Shown here one piece after another: positions 47,663 through 57,600 of a stretch of DNA of 64,000 nucleotides. Origin of the DNA: Salinispora oceanensis. GTDB taxonomy: Bacteria > Actinomycetota > Actinomycetes > Mycobacteriales > Micromonosporaceae. Below the pieces are notes generated by a model. It did not search any database. It was not told the origin of the DNA and worked only from the letters and a program-made list of their open reading frames with translations. The stretch's first letter is position 1. Each line of letters opens with the position of its first letter. The translations under genes were made by a program, and so were the position numbers. The stretch is taken from the NCBI RefSeq assembly GCF_000383575.1, contig NZ_KB911579.1, positions 3,008,523-3,072,522 on the forward strand. Direction: 5' to 3'.

Positions 47663-47968
47663 ATGCTGACCGCCGCTGAGGTGCTCGCCCAAAACAACTT
47701 CGGCAACACCCGCACCGGCGGGCTGGCCGGCCCCATGGGCCTGTTCCTGATCCTCGTGCTGGGGATCGCCACCGTCTTACTGATCCGCAACATGAACGCC
47801 CGCCTGCGCCGGCTGCCCAACCAGTTTCCGCCCGCCCCCGGCTCCGCTGCGGCTGGCTCCGCTCCGTCCGGCGCTGATCCGGCAGCTGCGGTGGTCAGTG
47901 AGGCGACCGGTGGCACCCCGGTGGGGGATTCTTCGCTGAATTCCGGCACCGGGCCCCAGCAGCCCTGA
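47663..47968 (+). CDS. Small single-pass membrane protein downstream of mca, with a TTA codon
   Basis: A 101-residue protein with one strong membrane helix (MGLFLILVLGIATVLLIRNM) near residues 25-44, a short basic patch and a low-complexity Pro/Ala/Ser/Gly tail. I recognise no domain. GGAGGACGCC precedes the ATG. The second leucine of TVLLI is TTA (47777-47779). It lies 84 bases after mca and before the GGDEF-EAL gene. The low-complexity tail suggests a wall- or cytoplasm-facing linker; orientation is not clear. Confidence 0.72.
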   Translation: MLTAAEVLAQNNFGNTRTGGLAGPMGLFLILVLGIATVLLIRNMNARLRRLPNQFPPAPGSAAAGSAPSGADPAAAVVSEATGGTPVGDSSLNSGTGPQQP

Positions 47969-48092
47969 ACGGGCCTTGGCCGCATGATTCACGACTATCG
48001 GCGCCCTAGCCCCCTGTTGCGGTAACCGGTATTGGCTTAGCCTTCCCGCCGGGGACGGAAAGTTTCGTCGGCCTGGGTAGGAGGGGGCGCCG

Positions 48093-48158
48093 ATGATCAG
48101 CACAGCTGAGGCTGCCCGTCGTCCTGCCGTAGAGCTCGGGGCCGGAGCAGGGCGGTGA
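48093..48158 (+). CDS. 21-codon upstream ORF coupled to the GGDEF-EAL gene
   Basis: ATG at 48093 is preceded by AGGAGG at eight bases, the best ribosome site in this stretch. The ORF encodes about 21 residues (starting MISTAEAARRPAVEL) and its TGA overlaps the GTG of the GGDEF-EAL gene as GTGA. It has no homology I recognise. A leader peptide that couples or gates translation of the downstream enzyme is the simplest reading; the product itself may be inert. Confidence 0.5.
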   Translation: MISTAEAARRPAVELGAGAGR

Positions 48159-50680
48159 CCTCCACCTCGCCCGACCAGTCGCGGGCCGGTCCGCCCGGCC
48201 GGTTGAGGTGGGCCCACGCGCTCACGGCGGCGATGCTGGCGACAGCCCTGGTCGTAGCCGTGGCAGCGGTCATCCGGCCGAGCGGTCTGCCCAGCAACGA
48301 CCCGCTCGGCGGCCCCACACGCTTCGGGATCGCGGTCGCCCTCTTCGCGTTCGCGCAGCTCGCCCGACTCCAGTTCCGGGCCGCGGCCGGAGCGGTCAGC
48401 CTCACCTGGGGCGAGGCGGCGCTCGTCATCTGCCTCCACCAGGTGCCCGCCGGCTGGATTCCGGCGGCCACCCTCCTGGGCGTCGGTCTGGCCTGGTCGG
48501 GGATGTCGTTGCGCGGCCCCCGCCGGCCGCCGTTGGAGATCGCCCGGATCGCGTCGTTGCTGACCGTGGCGACGGCCCTGGCCGGGTTCGTCACCACCCT
48601 GCTGGGTCCGCCGCTGCTGGCAGCGCCGACCCCACCGCTCGCGCTCGCGATGGTCGCGGGTGCCGTCACCTACCTGCTCGTCAGTGTCGGGCTCGGTGCG
48701 GTCACCGTCAACCTGCACCACGGTGCGCCAGTCGGTGCTCTGCTGGGTGAGGCGCTGCGCGGCAAACTGATGACGTTCGTGGGGAACGTTGTGGTGGGCT
48801 TGGTAGTGGTCGCCCTCATCGAGGTGGACCCACGGTGGTTGTTGATCCTCCCGCTGCCGCTCTGGCTGCTCCAGCAGACCTACCGCCACCGGCTTCGTGC
48901 CGATCGGGAGCGACGTGCCTGGCGGGCCTTCGCCGAAGCGACCGCCGCGCTTAGCCACCGCGACGAGCGGGGCATGGCGACGGCGGCGGTGAGCGGCGCA
49001 CTGACCCTGTTCCAGGCCGAGCTGGTCACGGTGGAGGTCGCCGACGGCGACGGTAAATGGCGCCGGTACCGGGGCGACGCCACCGGTCAGCTCTCCACCC
49101 GGGAGATTGGCGGCCCCGACCCGACCGACGGGGACGAACGCGAGCTGGTGCGGTCGCTCACCGTTGGGACTGCCGTCGGCGGCCGACTCCACGTCCGGTT
49201 CCCCCGGGCGGCACCGCCCACCGACCGCGACCGCGACGTCTTCGCGGCGTACGGTGACGCCCTCGCCGTTGCTCTGCACGACGCGGCGAGCCATCGGGAG
49301 CTGCGCAAGGTAGCCGCCTGCTCCCTGCAGGAGGCGGTGAGTGACGCGCTGACTGGCCTGGCCAACCGCACGGCCATGCTCCGCGAGGGGGACCAGGTGC
49401 TGCGGCGGCTGGCCCGGGACCGGCCGGTGGCGTTGCTGCTGCTGGACATCAACCGGTTCAAGGAGGTCAACGACACGCTCGGGCATGCCGCCGGTGACCA
49501 GCTACTCCGGCTGACCGCCGATCGACTGGGCGGGCTGGCCCGCGGCGGGGACCTGCTGGGCCGGCTCGGCGGCGACGAGTTCGCGCTCCTGTTGACCTCG
49601 GTGCCAGTGCTCGGGGACAGCGCCGCCCCGATGGCGTACACGCTGCGCCAGGCCCGGGAGATCACCGAACGGCTCGCCGCCCCCACCGAGGTGGCGGGTG
49701 TCCGGATGTCCGTGGAGGCCGCCGTCGGGGTGGTGGTCGCCGGCGCTGGCACCGCCGACATGGCGGAGCTGCTGCGCCGGGCGGACATCGCGATGTACCA
49801 GGCGAAGGAGGGCAGCGGCTGCGTCGCCGCGTACGACTCCGCGCGGGACGCCACCAGCACCGACCGGCTCGCTCTCCTGGCCGAGTTGCGCGAGGCGTTG
49901 GCCGCCGACGACCAGCTGGTGCTGGTCCTGCAACCGGCGGTGGACCTGGCCACCGGGGCGCCGACCGGGGTGGAGGCCCTGATCCGCTGGCGGCATCCCC
50001 GACGCGGTTTGCTCAACCCGCACGAGTTCATCCGTCCGGTGGAAAACAGCGAGCAGTTGGGCACCTTCACCCGGTACGTGCTGGACAAGGCGCTCGGCGT
50101 GGCGGCGCAGTGGGCCCGGGACGGGTTGGACCTGCCGATCTCGGTGAACCTCTCCGCCCGCAGCCTGCTTGACCGGCGGCTGCCGACCGAGATCGCGGAC
50201 GCGCTGCGCCGCCACCGGGTGCCGGCGCGGCGCCTCGTCCTGGAGATCACCGAGACGGTGGTGATGAGCGAGCTCGAGGTGATCGACGAGGTGCTCGGCG
50301 CGCTGCGCACGATGGGCGTGCAGTTGGCCGTAGACGACTTCGGCACCGGGTTCTCGTCGTTGACCTTCCTCACCCGGGTCGCCGTGGACGAGTTGAAGGT
50401 GGACCGTTCCTTCGTGCTCCGGATGGCCGACTCGCCGGAGGCGGCGGCGATCGTGCGTACCACGGTGGGGCTGGGCCAGCAGTTGGGGCTACGGGTGGTC
50501 GCTGAGGGGGTGGAGACCGCCGAGCAGCGCAGCGCGTTGGCCGAACTCGGCTGCACGGCCGCCCAGGGCTACCACTTCTTCAAACCCATGCCCGCCGACA
50601 AGATTGGCGCGGTCCTCGGCGGTCTGGTCAACGGGGCGCGCTCCCGGGTTGTTCCCCTCCGGGCCGATGGCGCCTCCTGA
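48155..50680 (+). CDS. Membrane GGDEF-EAL protein (c-di-GMP turnover)
   Basis: An 841-residue protein with six to eight N-terminal membrane helices (about residues 20-235), a linker, a GGDEF domain and an EAL domain. The cyclase side has DALTGLANRTAMLREGDQ and the signature GRLGGDEFALLL near residue 470. The phosphodiesterase side has VEALIRWRHPRRGLLNPHEF near residue 608, LEITETVV and VDDFGTGFSSLTFL near residue 727. Both signatures are intact, so either activity is possible. In actinomycetes c-di-GMP controls development. The GTG start overlaps the stop of a short upstream ORF. Confidence 0.95.
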   Translation: MTSTSPDQSRAGPPGRLRWAHALTAAMLATALVVAVAAVIRPSGLPSNDPLGGPTRFGIAVALFAFAQLARLQFRAAAGAVSLTWGEAALVICLHQVPAGWIPAATLLGVGLAWSGMSLRGPRRPPLEIARIASLLTVATALAGFVTTLLGPPLLAAPTPPLALAMVAGAVTYLLVSVGLGAVTVNLHHGAPVGALLGEALRGKLMTFVGNVVVGLVVVALIEVDPRWLLILPLPLWLLQQTYRHRLRADRERRAWRAFAEATAALSHRDERGMATAAVSGALTLFQAELVTVEVADGDGKWRRYRGDATGQLSTREIGGPDPTDGDERELVRSLTVGTAVGGRLHVRFPRAAPPTDRDRDVFAAYGDALAVALHDAASHRELRKVAACSLQEAVSDALTGLANRTAMLREGDQVLRRLARDRPVALLLLDINRFKEVNDTLGHAAGDQLLRLTADRLGGLARGGDLLGRLGGDEFALLLTSVPVLGDSAAPMAYTLRQAREITERLAAPTEVAGVRMSVEAAVGVVVAGAGTADMAELLRRADIAMYQAKEGSGCVAAYDSARDATSTDRLALLAELREALAADDQLVLVLQPAVDLATGAPTGVEALIRWRHPRRGLLNPHEFIRPVENSEQLGTFTRYVLDKALGVAAQWARDGLDLPISVNLSARSLLDRRLPTEIADALRRHRVPARRLVLEITETVVMSELEVIDEVLGALRTMGVQLAVDDFGTGFSSLTFLTRVAVDELKVDRSFVLRMADSPEAAAIVRTTVGLGQQLGLRVVAEGVETAEQRSALAELGCTAAQGYHFFKPMPADKIGAVLGGLVNGARSRVVPLRADGAS

Positions 50681-50693
50681 CCGTCCGCGCCGA

Positions 50694-50699
50694 TAGGGT
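50694..50699 (+). promoter_or_regulatory. -10 hexamer for a leaderless YyaL-type gene
   Basis: TAGGGT is followed by six bases and the GTG at 50706. The 25-base gap after the GGDEF-EAL stop has no ribosome site, so the gene may have its own leaderless transcript. Confidence 0.45.
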
Positions 50700-50705
50700 C
50701 GTGCC

Positions 50706-52805
50706 GTGAACCGACTCGCCGACGCCACCAGCCCGTACCTGCTTCAGCACAAGGACAACCCGGTCGACTGGTGGCCGTGGTGCGCGGAGGCGTTCGCCGA
50801 GGCCCGCCGGCGGGACGTTCCGATCATGATTTCGGTCGGGTATGCCGCCTGCCACTGGTGTCACGTCATGGCGCACGAGTCCTTCGCCGACGAGCAGGTG
50901 GCCGCGGTGCTGAACGAGGGCTTCGTGGCGATCAAAGTGGACCGCGAGGAGCGTCCGGACATCGATGCCGTCTACATGACGGCGACCCAGGCCATGACCG
51001 GGCAGGGCGGCTGGCCCATGACCGTCTTCGCCGCCGCGGACGGAACCCCGTTCTTCTGCGGCACCTACTTCCCGAAGCCCAACTTCCTCCGGCTGCTCCA
51101 GTCGGTCACCACCGCCTGGCGGGACCAGCGCAGCGCCGTGCTCCAGCAGGGTGCCGCGGTCGTTGAGGCGATCGGCGGTGCCCAGGCGGTCGGGGGCCCG
51201 TCCGCCCCGTTAACCGCCGACCTGCTCGACGCCGCCGCCGACCGGCTCGGTGCGGAGTACGACGAGACGAACGGTGGGTTTGGCGGGGCGCCGAAGTTCC
51301 CGCCGCACCTGAGCCTGCTCTTCCTGCTGCGGCAGTACCAGCGCACCGGCGACCAACGGACCCTGGAGATCGTCCGACACACCGCGGAGGCGATGGCCCG
51401 GGGCGGCCTGTACGACCAACTCGCCGGGGGCTTCGCCCGCTACTGCGTGGATGGGCAGTGGGTGGTGCCGCACTTCGAGAAGATGCTCTACGACAACGCC
51501 CTGCTGCTGCGGGTCTACACCCACCTGTGGCGGCTGACCGGTGACCCGATGGCCCGGCGCGTGGCCCGGGACACCGCCCGCTTCCTCGCCGACGAGCTGC
51601 ACCGGCCGGGCGAGGGGTTCGCCTCCGCGCTGGACGCCGACGCGGCCGGGGTTGAGGGGTTGACCTACGTCTGGACCCCCGCCCAACTCGTCGCGGCCCT
51701 GGGCGAGCAGGACGGCCGGTGGGCCGCCGACCTGTTCGCGGTCACCGAGCAGGGCTCGTTCACCCCCCACGCCGCCGCGCCGACCGGGTCAGCCGGAACC
51801 GGGGCGGCAGCCGCCGAGCAGTCGGCCAGCGTACTTCGGCTGGCCCGGGACGTTGACGATGCGGCCCCGGAGGTGCAGTCCCGCTGGCAGGAGATCGCGC
51901 ACCGGTTGCTGATGGTCCGCGACACCCGCCCGCAGCCGGCCCGCGACGACAAGGTGGTCGCCGCCTGGAACGGGCTCGCGATCACCGCGATCGCGGAGTT
52001 TCAGCAGGTCGTAGCCATCTTTGCGGAGGATGCTCCCGGGCCGGACGCCAACCTGATGGAGGGCGTGACGATCGTCGCCGACGGGGCCATGCGGGACGCC
52101 GCTGAGCACCTGGCGAGGGTGCACCTCGTGGCCGGGCGGCTGCGGCGCACCTCGCGGGACGGCCGGGTCGGGGAGGCCGCCGGAGTCCTGGAGGACTACG
52201 GCTGCGTGGCCGAGGCGTTCTGCGCGATGCACCAGCTGACCGGCGAGGGACGGTGGCTGACCCTGGCGGGGCAACTCCTCGACGTGGCGCTGGAGCGGTT
52301 CGCCGCACCGCAGGGCAGCTTCTTCGACACCGCTGATGACGCGGAGCGTCTGGTCAGCCGGCCCGCCGACCCCACCGACAACGCCACCCCCTCCGGCCGG
52401 TCGGCGATCGTCGCCGCGCTGGTCGCGTATGCGGCGTTGACCGGCGAGACCCGCTACCGGGAGGCGGCGGAGGCGGCGCTGGCCACCGTGGCGCCGATCG
52501 TCGCCGCGCACGCCCGCTTCACCGGGTACGCGGCCACCGCCGGTGCGGCGCTGCTCGCCGGCCCGTACGAGATCGCAGTGGTGACTCCCGATCCGGGTGG
52601 TGAGCCGTTGGTGCACGCGGCGCACCGCTACGCCCCGCCCGGTGCCGTGGTGGTGGCGGGGCGGCCGGACCAGCCCGGGGTGCCGCTACTCGCCGGCAGG
52701 CAGATGGTCAACGGGCAGGCCACCGCGTACGTCTGTCGCGGCTTTGTCTGCGACCGGCCGGTAACCGGAGTTGACGACCTGGTGGCGCAGCTGACGGGCC
52801 GGTAG
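50706..52805 (+). CDS. YyaL-type protein: thioredoxin-like (DUF255) plus glycosidase-like domain, with a TTA codon
   Basis: A 699-residue cytoplasmic protein. The N-terminal 160 residues are a thioredoxin-like DUF255 domain ([20 protein letters not shown], then [20 protein letters not shown] with a CHWC motif, and [20 protein letters not shown]). The rest is an alpha/alpha-barrel resembling N-acylglucosamine 2-epimerases ([35 protein letters not shown]). The role is unknown despite wide conservation. Leucine in SAPLTADLL is TTA (51210-51212). A -10 box lies six bases before the GTG. Confidence 0.9.
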   Translation: MNRLADATSPYLLQHKDNPVDWWPWCAEAFAEARRRDVPIMISVGYAACHWCHVMAHESFADEQVAAVLNEGFVAIKVDREERPDIDAVYMTATQAMTGQGGWPMTVFAAADGTPFFCGTYFPKPNFLRLLQSVTTAWRDQRSAVLQQGAAVVEAIGGAQAVGGPSAPLTADLLDAAADRLGAEYDETNGGFGGAPKFPPHLSLLFLLRQYQRTGDQRTLEIVRHTAEAMARGGLYDQLAGGFARYCVDGQWVVPHFEKMLYDNALLLRVYTHLWRLTGDPMARRVARDTARFLADELHRPGEGFASALDADAAGVEGLTYVWTPAQLVAALGEQDGRWAADLFAVTEQGSFTPHAAAPTGSAGTGAAAAEQSASVLRLARDVDDAAPEVQSRWQEIAHRLLMVRDTRPQPARDDKVVAAWNGLAITAIAEFQQVVAIFAEDAPGPDANLMEGVTIVADGAMRDAAEHLARVHLVAGRLRRTSRDGRVGEAAGVLEDYGCVAEAFCAMHQLTGEGRWLTLAGQLLDVALERFAAPQGSFFDTADDAERLVSRPADPTDNATPSGRSAIVAALVAYAALTGETRYREAAEAALATVAPIVAAHARFTGYAATAGAALLAGPYEIAVVTPDPGGEPLVHAAHRYAPPGAVVVAGRPDQPGVPLLAGRQMVNGQATAYVCRGFVCDRPVTGVDDLVAQLTGR

Positions 52806-52829
52806 GCGGCCGGTCGACCCGGACTGCCG

Positions 52830-52883
52830 GCCGGTGGCGACCCGGATCGCCGCCGGTGGCGACTGGGTAGGCCGGTAGGCCGG
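52830..52883. repeat. Short GC-rich direct repeats upstream of purK
   Basis: GCCGGTGGCGAC occurs at 52830-52841 and 52852-52863, and TAGGCCGG is tandemly doubled at 52868-52883. The 147-base gap between the YyaL-type gene and purK is low-complexity; replication slippage is the likely origin. Confidence 0.55.
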
Positions 52884-52952
52884 TGGGCGGCTAGGCGGGT
52901 GGCGGGCCCGGGTGGCGGACTGGCTCCGCTCGCCGGATACGCTGACCTGGCT

Positions 52953-54134
52953 ATGGACTCCCACACCGGTCTGCCCGTTGTCGGCATGGTGGGTGGCGGC
53001 CAATTGGCCCGGATGACCCATCAGGCCGCGATCGCCCTCGGCCAGTCGCTGCGCGTGCTCGCGCTCGCTCCCGACGACGGTGCCGCCCTGGTGGCCGCCG
53101 ACGTGCAGTACGGCGAGCACACTGATCTCGCGGCGCTGCGTACCTTCGCCAAGGGCTGCGACGTGGTCACCTTCGACCACGAGCACGTTCCTACCGAGCA
53201 CATCAACGCCCTCGCCGACGAGGGCGTCAAGCTGTTTCCGCCGGCCGAGGCGCTGGTGCACGCCCAGGACAAGCGGGTCATGCGGGAACGCCTCGCGACG
53301 CTGGGTCTGCCGAATCCGGCCTGGCGGCCGGTCGAGAACCCGGCCGACCTCGAATCCTTCGGCGACGCCGTGGGCTGGCCGGTGGTACTCAAGGCGGCCC
53401 GGGGTGGCTATGACGGCCGGGGCGTGTGGCTGGTTGAGGACGCCGCTCAGGCGGTCGAGCTATCGGCCACGTTGCTTGCCACGGGGACGTGCCTGATCGC
53501 GGAGGAGCGGGTGGCGCTGCGCCGGGAGCTGGCCGTGCAGGTGGCCCGTTCCCCGTTCGGGCAGGTCGCCGCGTACCCGGTGGTCGAGACCGTGCAGCGG
53601 GACGGGATCTGCGTCGAGGTCCTGGCCCCCGCACCGGAGCTGCCGGAGGAGCTGGCGGTCGGTGCGCAGCAGCTCGGCATCGACCTCGCCACCGAGCTCG
53701 GCGTGGTGGGCCTGCTCGCCGTCGAGCTGTTCGAGGTGGCCGACCCGGCCGAGGCCACGGGTAGCCGCCTCGTGGTCAACGAATTGGCGATGCGGCCGCA
53801 CAACTCCGGGCACTGGACGATCGAGGGGGCCCGGACCTCGCAGTTCGAGCAGCACCTGCGGGCGGTGCTCGACTATCCGATGGGGGACACCTCGTTGGCC
53901 GCGCCGGTGGTGGTGATGGCGAACGTGCTGGGCGGTGAGCCGGGCGGCATCTCCATTGACGAGCGGCTACACCACCTCTTCGCCGCCGAGCCGGGGGCGA
54001 AGGTGCACCTCTACGGCAAGCAGGTGCGCCCAGGCCGCAAGATCGGCCATGTCACCGTACTCGGCGACAACCTGGACGAGGCACGCAGCCGGGCGGCGCG
54101 GGCGGCCCGGTGGCTGCAGGAGGGGCACGGATGA
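52953..54134 (+). CDS. purK: N5-carboxyaminoimidazole ribonucleotide synthase
   Basis: PurK uses ATP and bicarbonate to carboxylate AIR at N5 in purine synthesis. The 393-residue ATP-grasp protein has [20 protein letters not shown] at its N-terminus, [32 protein letters not shown] and [22 protein letters not shown] at 52953 is chosen because the fold begins there; the frame extending to 52899 is not conserved-looking. TACGCT lies nine bases upstream, with no ribosome site. The stop overlaps the purE start (ATGA). Confidence 0.96.
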   Translation: MDSHTGLPVVGMVGGGQLARMTHQAAIALGQSLRVLALAPDDGAALVAADVQYGEHTDLAALRTFAKGCDVVTFDHEHVPTEHINALADEGVKLFPPAEALVHAQDKRVMRERLATLGLPNPAWRPVENPADLESFGDAVGWPVVLKAARGGYDGRGVWLVEDAAQAVELSATLLATGTCLIAEERVALRRELAVQVARSPFGQVAAYPVVETVQRDGICVEVLAPAPELPEELAVGAQQLGIDLATELGVVGLLAVELFEVADPAEATGSRLVVNELAMRPHNSGHWTIEGARTSQFEQHLRAVLDYPMGDTSLAAPVVVMANVLGGEPGGISIDERLHHLFAAEPGAKVHLYGKQVRPGRKIGHVTVLGDNLDEARSRAARAARWLQEGHG

Positions 54135-54622
54135 GCACGGTCGGGCTGATCATGGGCAGCGACTCGGACTGGCCGACGATGCGGGCCGCCGCCGAGACGC
54201 TGGACGAGTTCGGGGTCGCGTACGAGGTCGAGGTGGTCTCGGCGCACCGGACGCCGGTCCGCATGATCGAGTATGGCCGCGACGCCGTTGACCGCGGCCT
54301 AAAGGTGATCATCGCCGGGGCGGGGGGTGCGGCGCACCTGCCGGGCATGGTCGCCTCGGTTACCCCACTGCCGGTGATCGGGGTGCCGGTGCCCCTTAAG
54401 TACCTGGACGGAATGGATTCGCTGCTCTCCATCGTGCAGATGCCGGCCGGCGTGCCGGTGGCCACCGTCTCGATCGGCAACGCCCGCAACGCGGGCCTGC
54501 TCGCGGTCCGGATCCTCGGCGTTGAGGACCGGGCGCTGCTCGATCGGATGACGGCGTTCCAATCCAGCCTGGAGCAGGTGGTCGCGGAGAAGGACGCGGC
54601 CCTGCGCGCCTCGCTGAGCTGA
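54131..54622 (+). CDS. purE: N5-carboxyaminoimidazole ribonucleotide mutase
   Basis: PurE moves the carboxyl group of N5-CAIR to C4, completing the step begun by PurK. The 163-residue length is typical of class I enzymes. Visible are [34 protein letters not shown] with the catalytic His and [17 protein letters not shown]. Translation is coupled to purK by a four-base overlap. Confidence 0.97.
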   Translation: MSTVGLIMGSDSDWPTMRAAAETLDEFGVAYEVEVVSAHRTPVRMIEYGRDAVDRGLKVIIAGAGGAAHLPGMVASVTPLPVIGVPVPLKYLDGMDSLLSIVQMPAGVPVATVSIGNARNAGLLAVRILGVEDRALLDRMTAFQSSLEQVVAEKDAALRASLS

Positions 54623-54675
54623 CCCCGGTGCGGGCCTTGCCGAGCTGACCTCGGGCGGTTGGCCGCCGCAGCCCG

Positions 54676-57600
54676 CTAGCGCATGCCGCGCAGGGCGGTC
54701 TGGAGGCGTTCCTGGGCCCGACGGCGACGTTCGTTGCTGGCCCCGAGGACCAGCAGGAGGAGGCCGGCGGGGATCAGCAGTAGCCACGGCCCGAGACTGA
54801 ACAGCGCGTGGATCGCCGTGATCGCCGTGGCCGTGGCCCCCACAATCACCGGGGCCTGCTGCTGCCGCAGCGAGCCGAAGACCAGCACCGCGACCGCCCC
54901 GAGCAGCAGCAGCACCCGGCGCAGCATGCTGCTCTCGGTGGCCAGCACGATCGCCAGGGTTGGCGCGAACGCGGTCACCAGGGCCGGTCCGTACGCCACC
55001 CAGCTGCTGATCTCGGAGCGCTGGCGCAGCTCCAGTACGCCGACGAGCAGGGCCAGCGCAGCGAACGGCAGGGTGTAGGCCTCGGGCAGGGCCACGTCCG
55101 CCACCCACATGAGAATCCACCACGCGGTGATCTCGCAGCTCACCACCGCCCAGAAGAGGATCCGCCGCTCGATGTCGGGGCGACCGGGTCGGGCCGCCGC
55201 CACGCCGAGGATGGCGCCCCCGGCGGCGAGCAGGGCCGCGATGTGCCGGGGCGAGTCGTAGGCCAGCGCCAGGGCGATCAGCGCGGCGGCGAAGCCGCTC
55301 CACTCCACCGTGGCCGCCTCCCGCCCCGCCTCCGGCCGGCGCAGGCGCGGCAGGGTGGCCGCGAAGACCTGGAGGGCCGCCCCGACGGCCAGGACGCCGA
55401 ACGCCGACCAGCGCGCGCTCAGACCGGCTACCAGACCGGTGGTGAGCACGAAGAGCTGCGCCATCAGGGCTGCGAAAAGCCAGCCGAGGATGCGGGCGTG
55501 CCCGGTGGCACCGAAGAGCGCCGCCGCCGTACCCACCCCCACCGCGCCGCCGAGCGTGACCAGGGTCAGGTCCTCTGCGGCCAGGCTGCCGGCCAGTCCC
55601 GCGCTGCCGGCGGCGAGGCCGATGCCGAAGACGAGTACCCGGGCCAGCCGGAGCGAGCGCGCTCGCTCCACCAGGGTGGGCGGCGGCGTGAGCGCGAGTC
55701 CGAGCATGGCGAGGGTGAACACGGTGAGCCCGGCGAGGGTGCTTGCTGGCCAGGCGAGATCCAGCGCCACGGGCGTGATCAGCAGGGTCACCGCCGCACC
55801 CGGCAGGACGACCGGCACCGCCCGACTGCGCCGACCGCCACTGAAACCGACAGCAGCCAGTGCGGCGGCGGCGGTCAGCAGCAGCGCGGTGAGTACGTGT
55901 GTCGGGTCCGCCGCCGCGGGGGCGGGCAGGAGTAGCTCCGGCGGCGGGCCCTGCCAGGTGCGGCCGAGGGTTCGGTGTGGCTCGACCAGCGCCATGTGCA
56001 GCGCCGGTGCGAGCGAGGCCAAGGCCAGCACCGTGGGCACGGTCGCCGCGGCGAGCGCCCCGGCGGCTGGGTCTACCCGCCACTTGCGGGTACCGGGCCC
56101 AGCGGAGTGGCTGAAGGTGCCCCCGAGGGTTACCCGCCAGCGGCGAGTCGGTGCGGCGAGCCCGGCCGGTGGCTCGGTAGCGCCGCGGTTCAGCTCGGCG
56201 AGGACACCGATCAGGGCAGCCGCGGCGGCGTACACCCCGACCTGCAGGCCGGCGGGGATGGCGGCGAGGGCACTCACCGTGGCGCCGCCGACCAGCGCGG
56301 CGCTGGCCCAGGGCAGGTACTGCGGAACCCGGCGTCGGGCGGACGTCACGGCGGCCAGGCTGAGACCGGAGGTGGCCAGGGCGGTGATCAGCACCACCTG
56401 CGGTGAGTGCCCGAACTCGGCAGCCAGGGCGGCCACCGCGCCGGGCAGGGCGAACAGGGCGGCCCCGGTCGCGGCACCACCGATCCGCGTTGGGTGGGGC
56501 GGTCCCTCCGTCTCCACCTCGGTGCTCAGCGGTGGGGAGAGGGCGCGAGCGAAGGTCGCCACGGCGACACCGATCAGCGCGATGCCGCCGAGGGCCAGCG
56601 CCGTCGTCCACGGCCGGACCAGCCCGGCGCCGGCGACATGCAGCGCCAGTACGCCGGCCACGACGGCCCGGGAGAACGCGGTTCGGGCCTCAACCGAGGC
56701 CACCGATGCCAGGCCGTACCCGGTGGCCACCAGTGAACCCACCAGCACCGGCGACCACCACGGCAGCGCGAACGCGGCCGGTGCGCCGATGGTGGCCAGG
56801 AGCAGGGCCGCGCCGGAGATGTCGTGCTGCCAGGGTGGCGGCAACAGGATCGCGGCGGCTAACGCCAGTAGCACCAGCGCGACCGGCGCCTGCCAGGTGG
56901 AGCCGCCGATCGGGGCGGCCGGCCAGGTGCTCAGCTCGCCGGACCAGATCGGACCGGAGGTGAGGAGGACGCCGATGCCACCGCGGAGCGCCATCCCGCC
57001 GGCCAGCAGTCCAACCAGCCCGCCCCCCAGGGCCAGGCCGAGGGTTGGACCCCGCCGCCACGGCTGCGGGAGAGCGCGGGCCGCCACGGCCACGATCAGC
57101 AGCAGCCCGGCGGCGACCGCCAGCTGCGCTGCGGGGGCAAGGACAGCGGAGATTCGAACCAGGGTGGCGACCAGCGCGGCGGTCACCGCGGCGCCGGCCA
57201 GGTCGGCGCCGTCCAGGAAGAGGTCGGAGCGGCGACGGGCGTCGAAGGAGGGCGCGAAGAACAGGAGCACCGCGGCGACCAGCAGCAGTGCGCCGACCCA
57301 GGCATCGGCGGCGGTGGTGGCGGGTGCCCCGAACGAGGCCGCGGCGACGGCCAGGGCGCCCAGTGCGGCCCCCGTCGCCAGCGGCATGGGGAGATGCCGG
57401 TGTGAAACCTGCACGAGGGCGGCGTATCCGAGGGTGACGCAGACCGCGAGGGAACTCGCCGCCAGCAGCGCGACGGTCACCTCCCGCAGTGCGGTGGAGG
57501 ACGCCGCCGGACCGGCGGCGACGACCGCCGCCACCGCGCCGGGCAGGGCGAAGGCCGCCCCGCCCGCGGCCCAGCCGGAGAGGAGGTCTGCTCCCGTGGA

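Noticed and set aside
46388-47692. 434-codon minus-strand frame ending in GTGA overlap with the DUF4307 start
   Set aside because: Most of it is antisense to mca. The only nearby in-frame ATG (about 46558) gives a 57-residue product running through non-triplet repeats, with no recognisable domain.
54299-56611. 770-codon minus-strand frame overlapping purE and the giant membrane protein gene
   Set aside because: It is out of frame with the membrane protein and antisense to purE. Composition is Arg/Gly/Pro-rich with no membrane helices.
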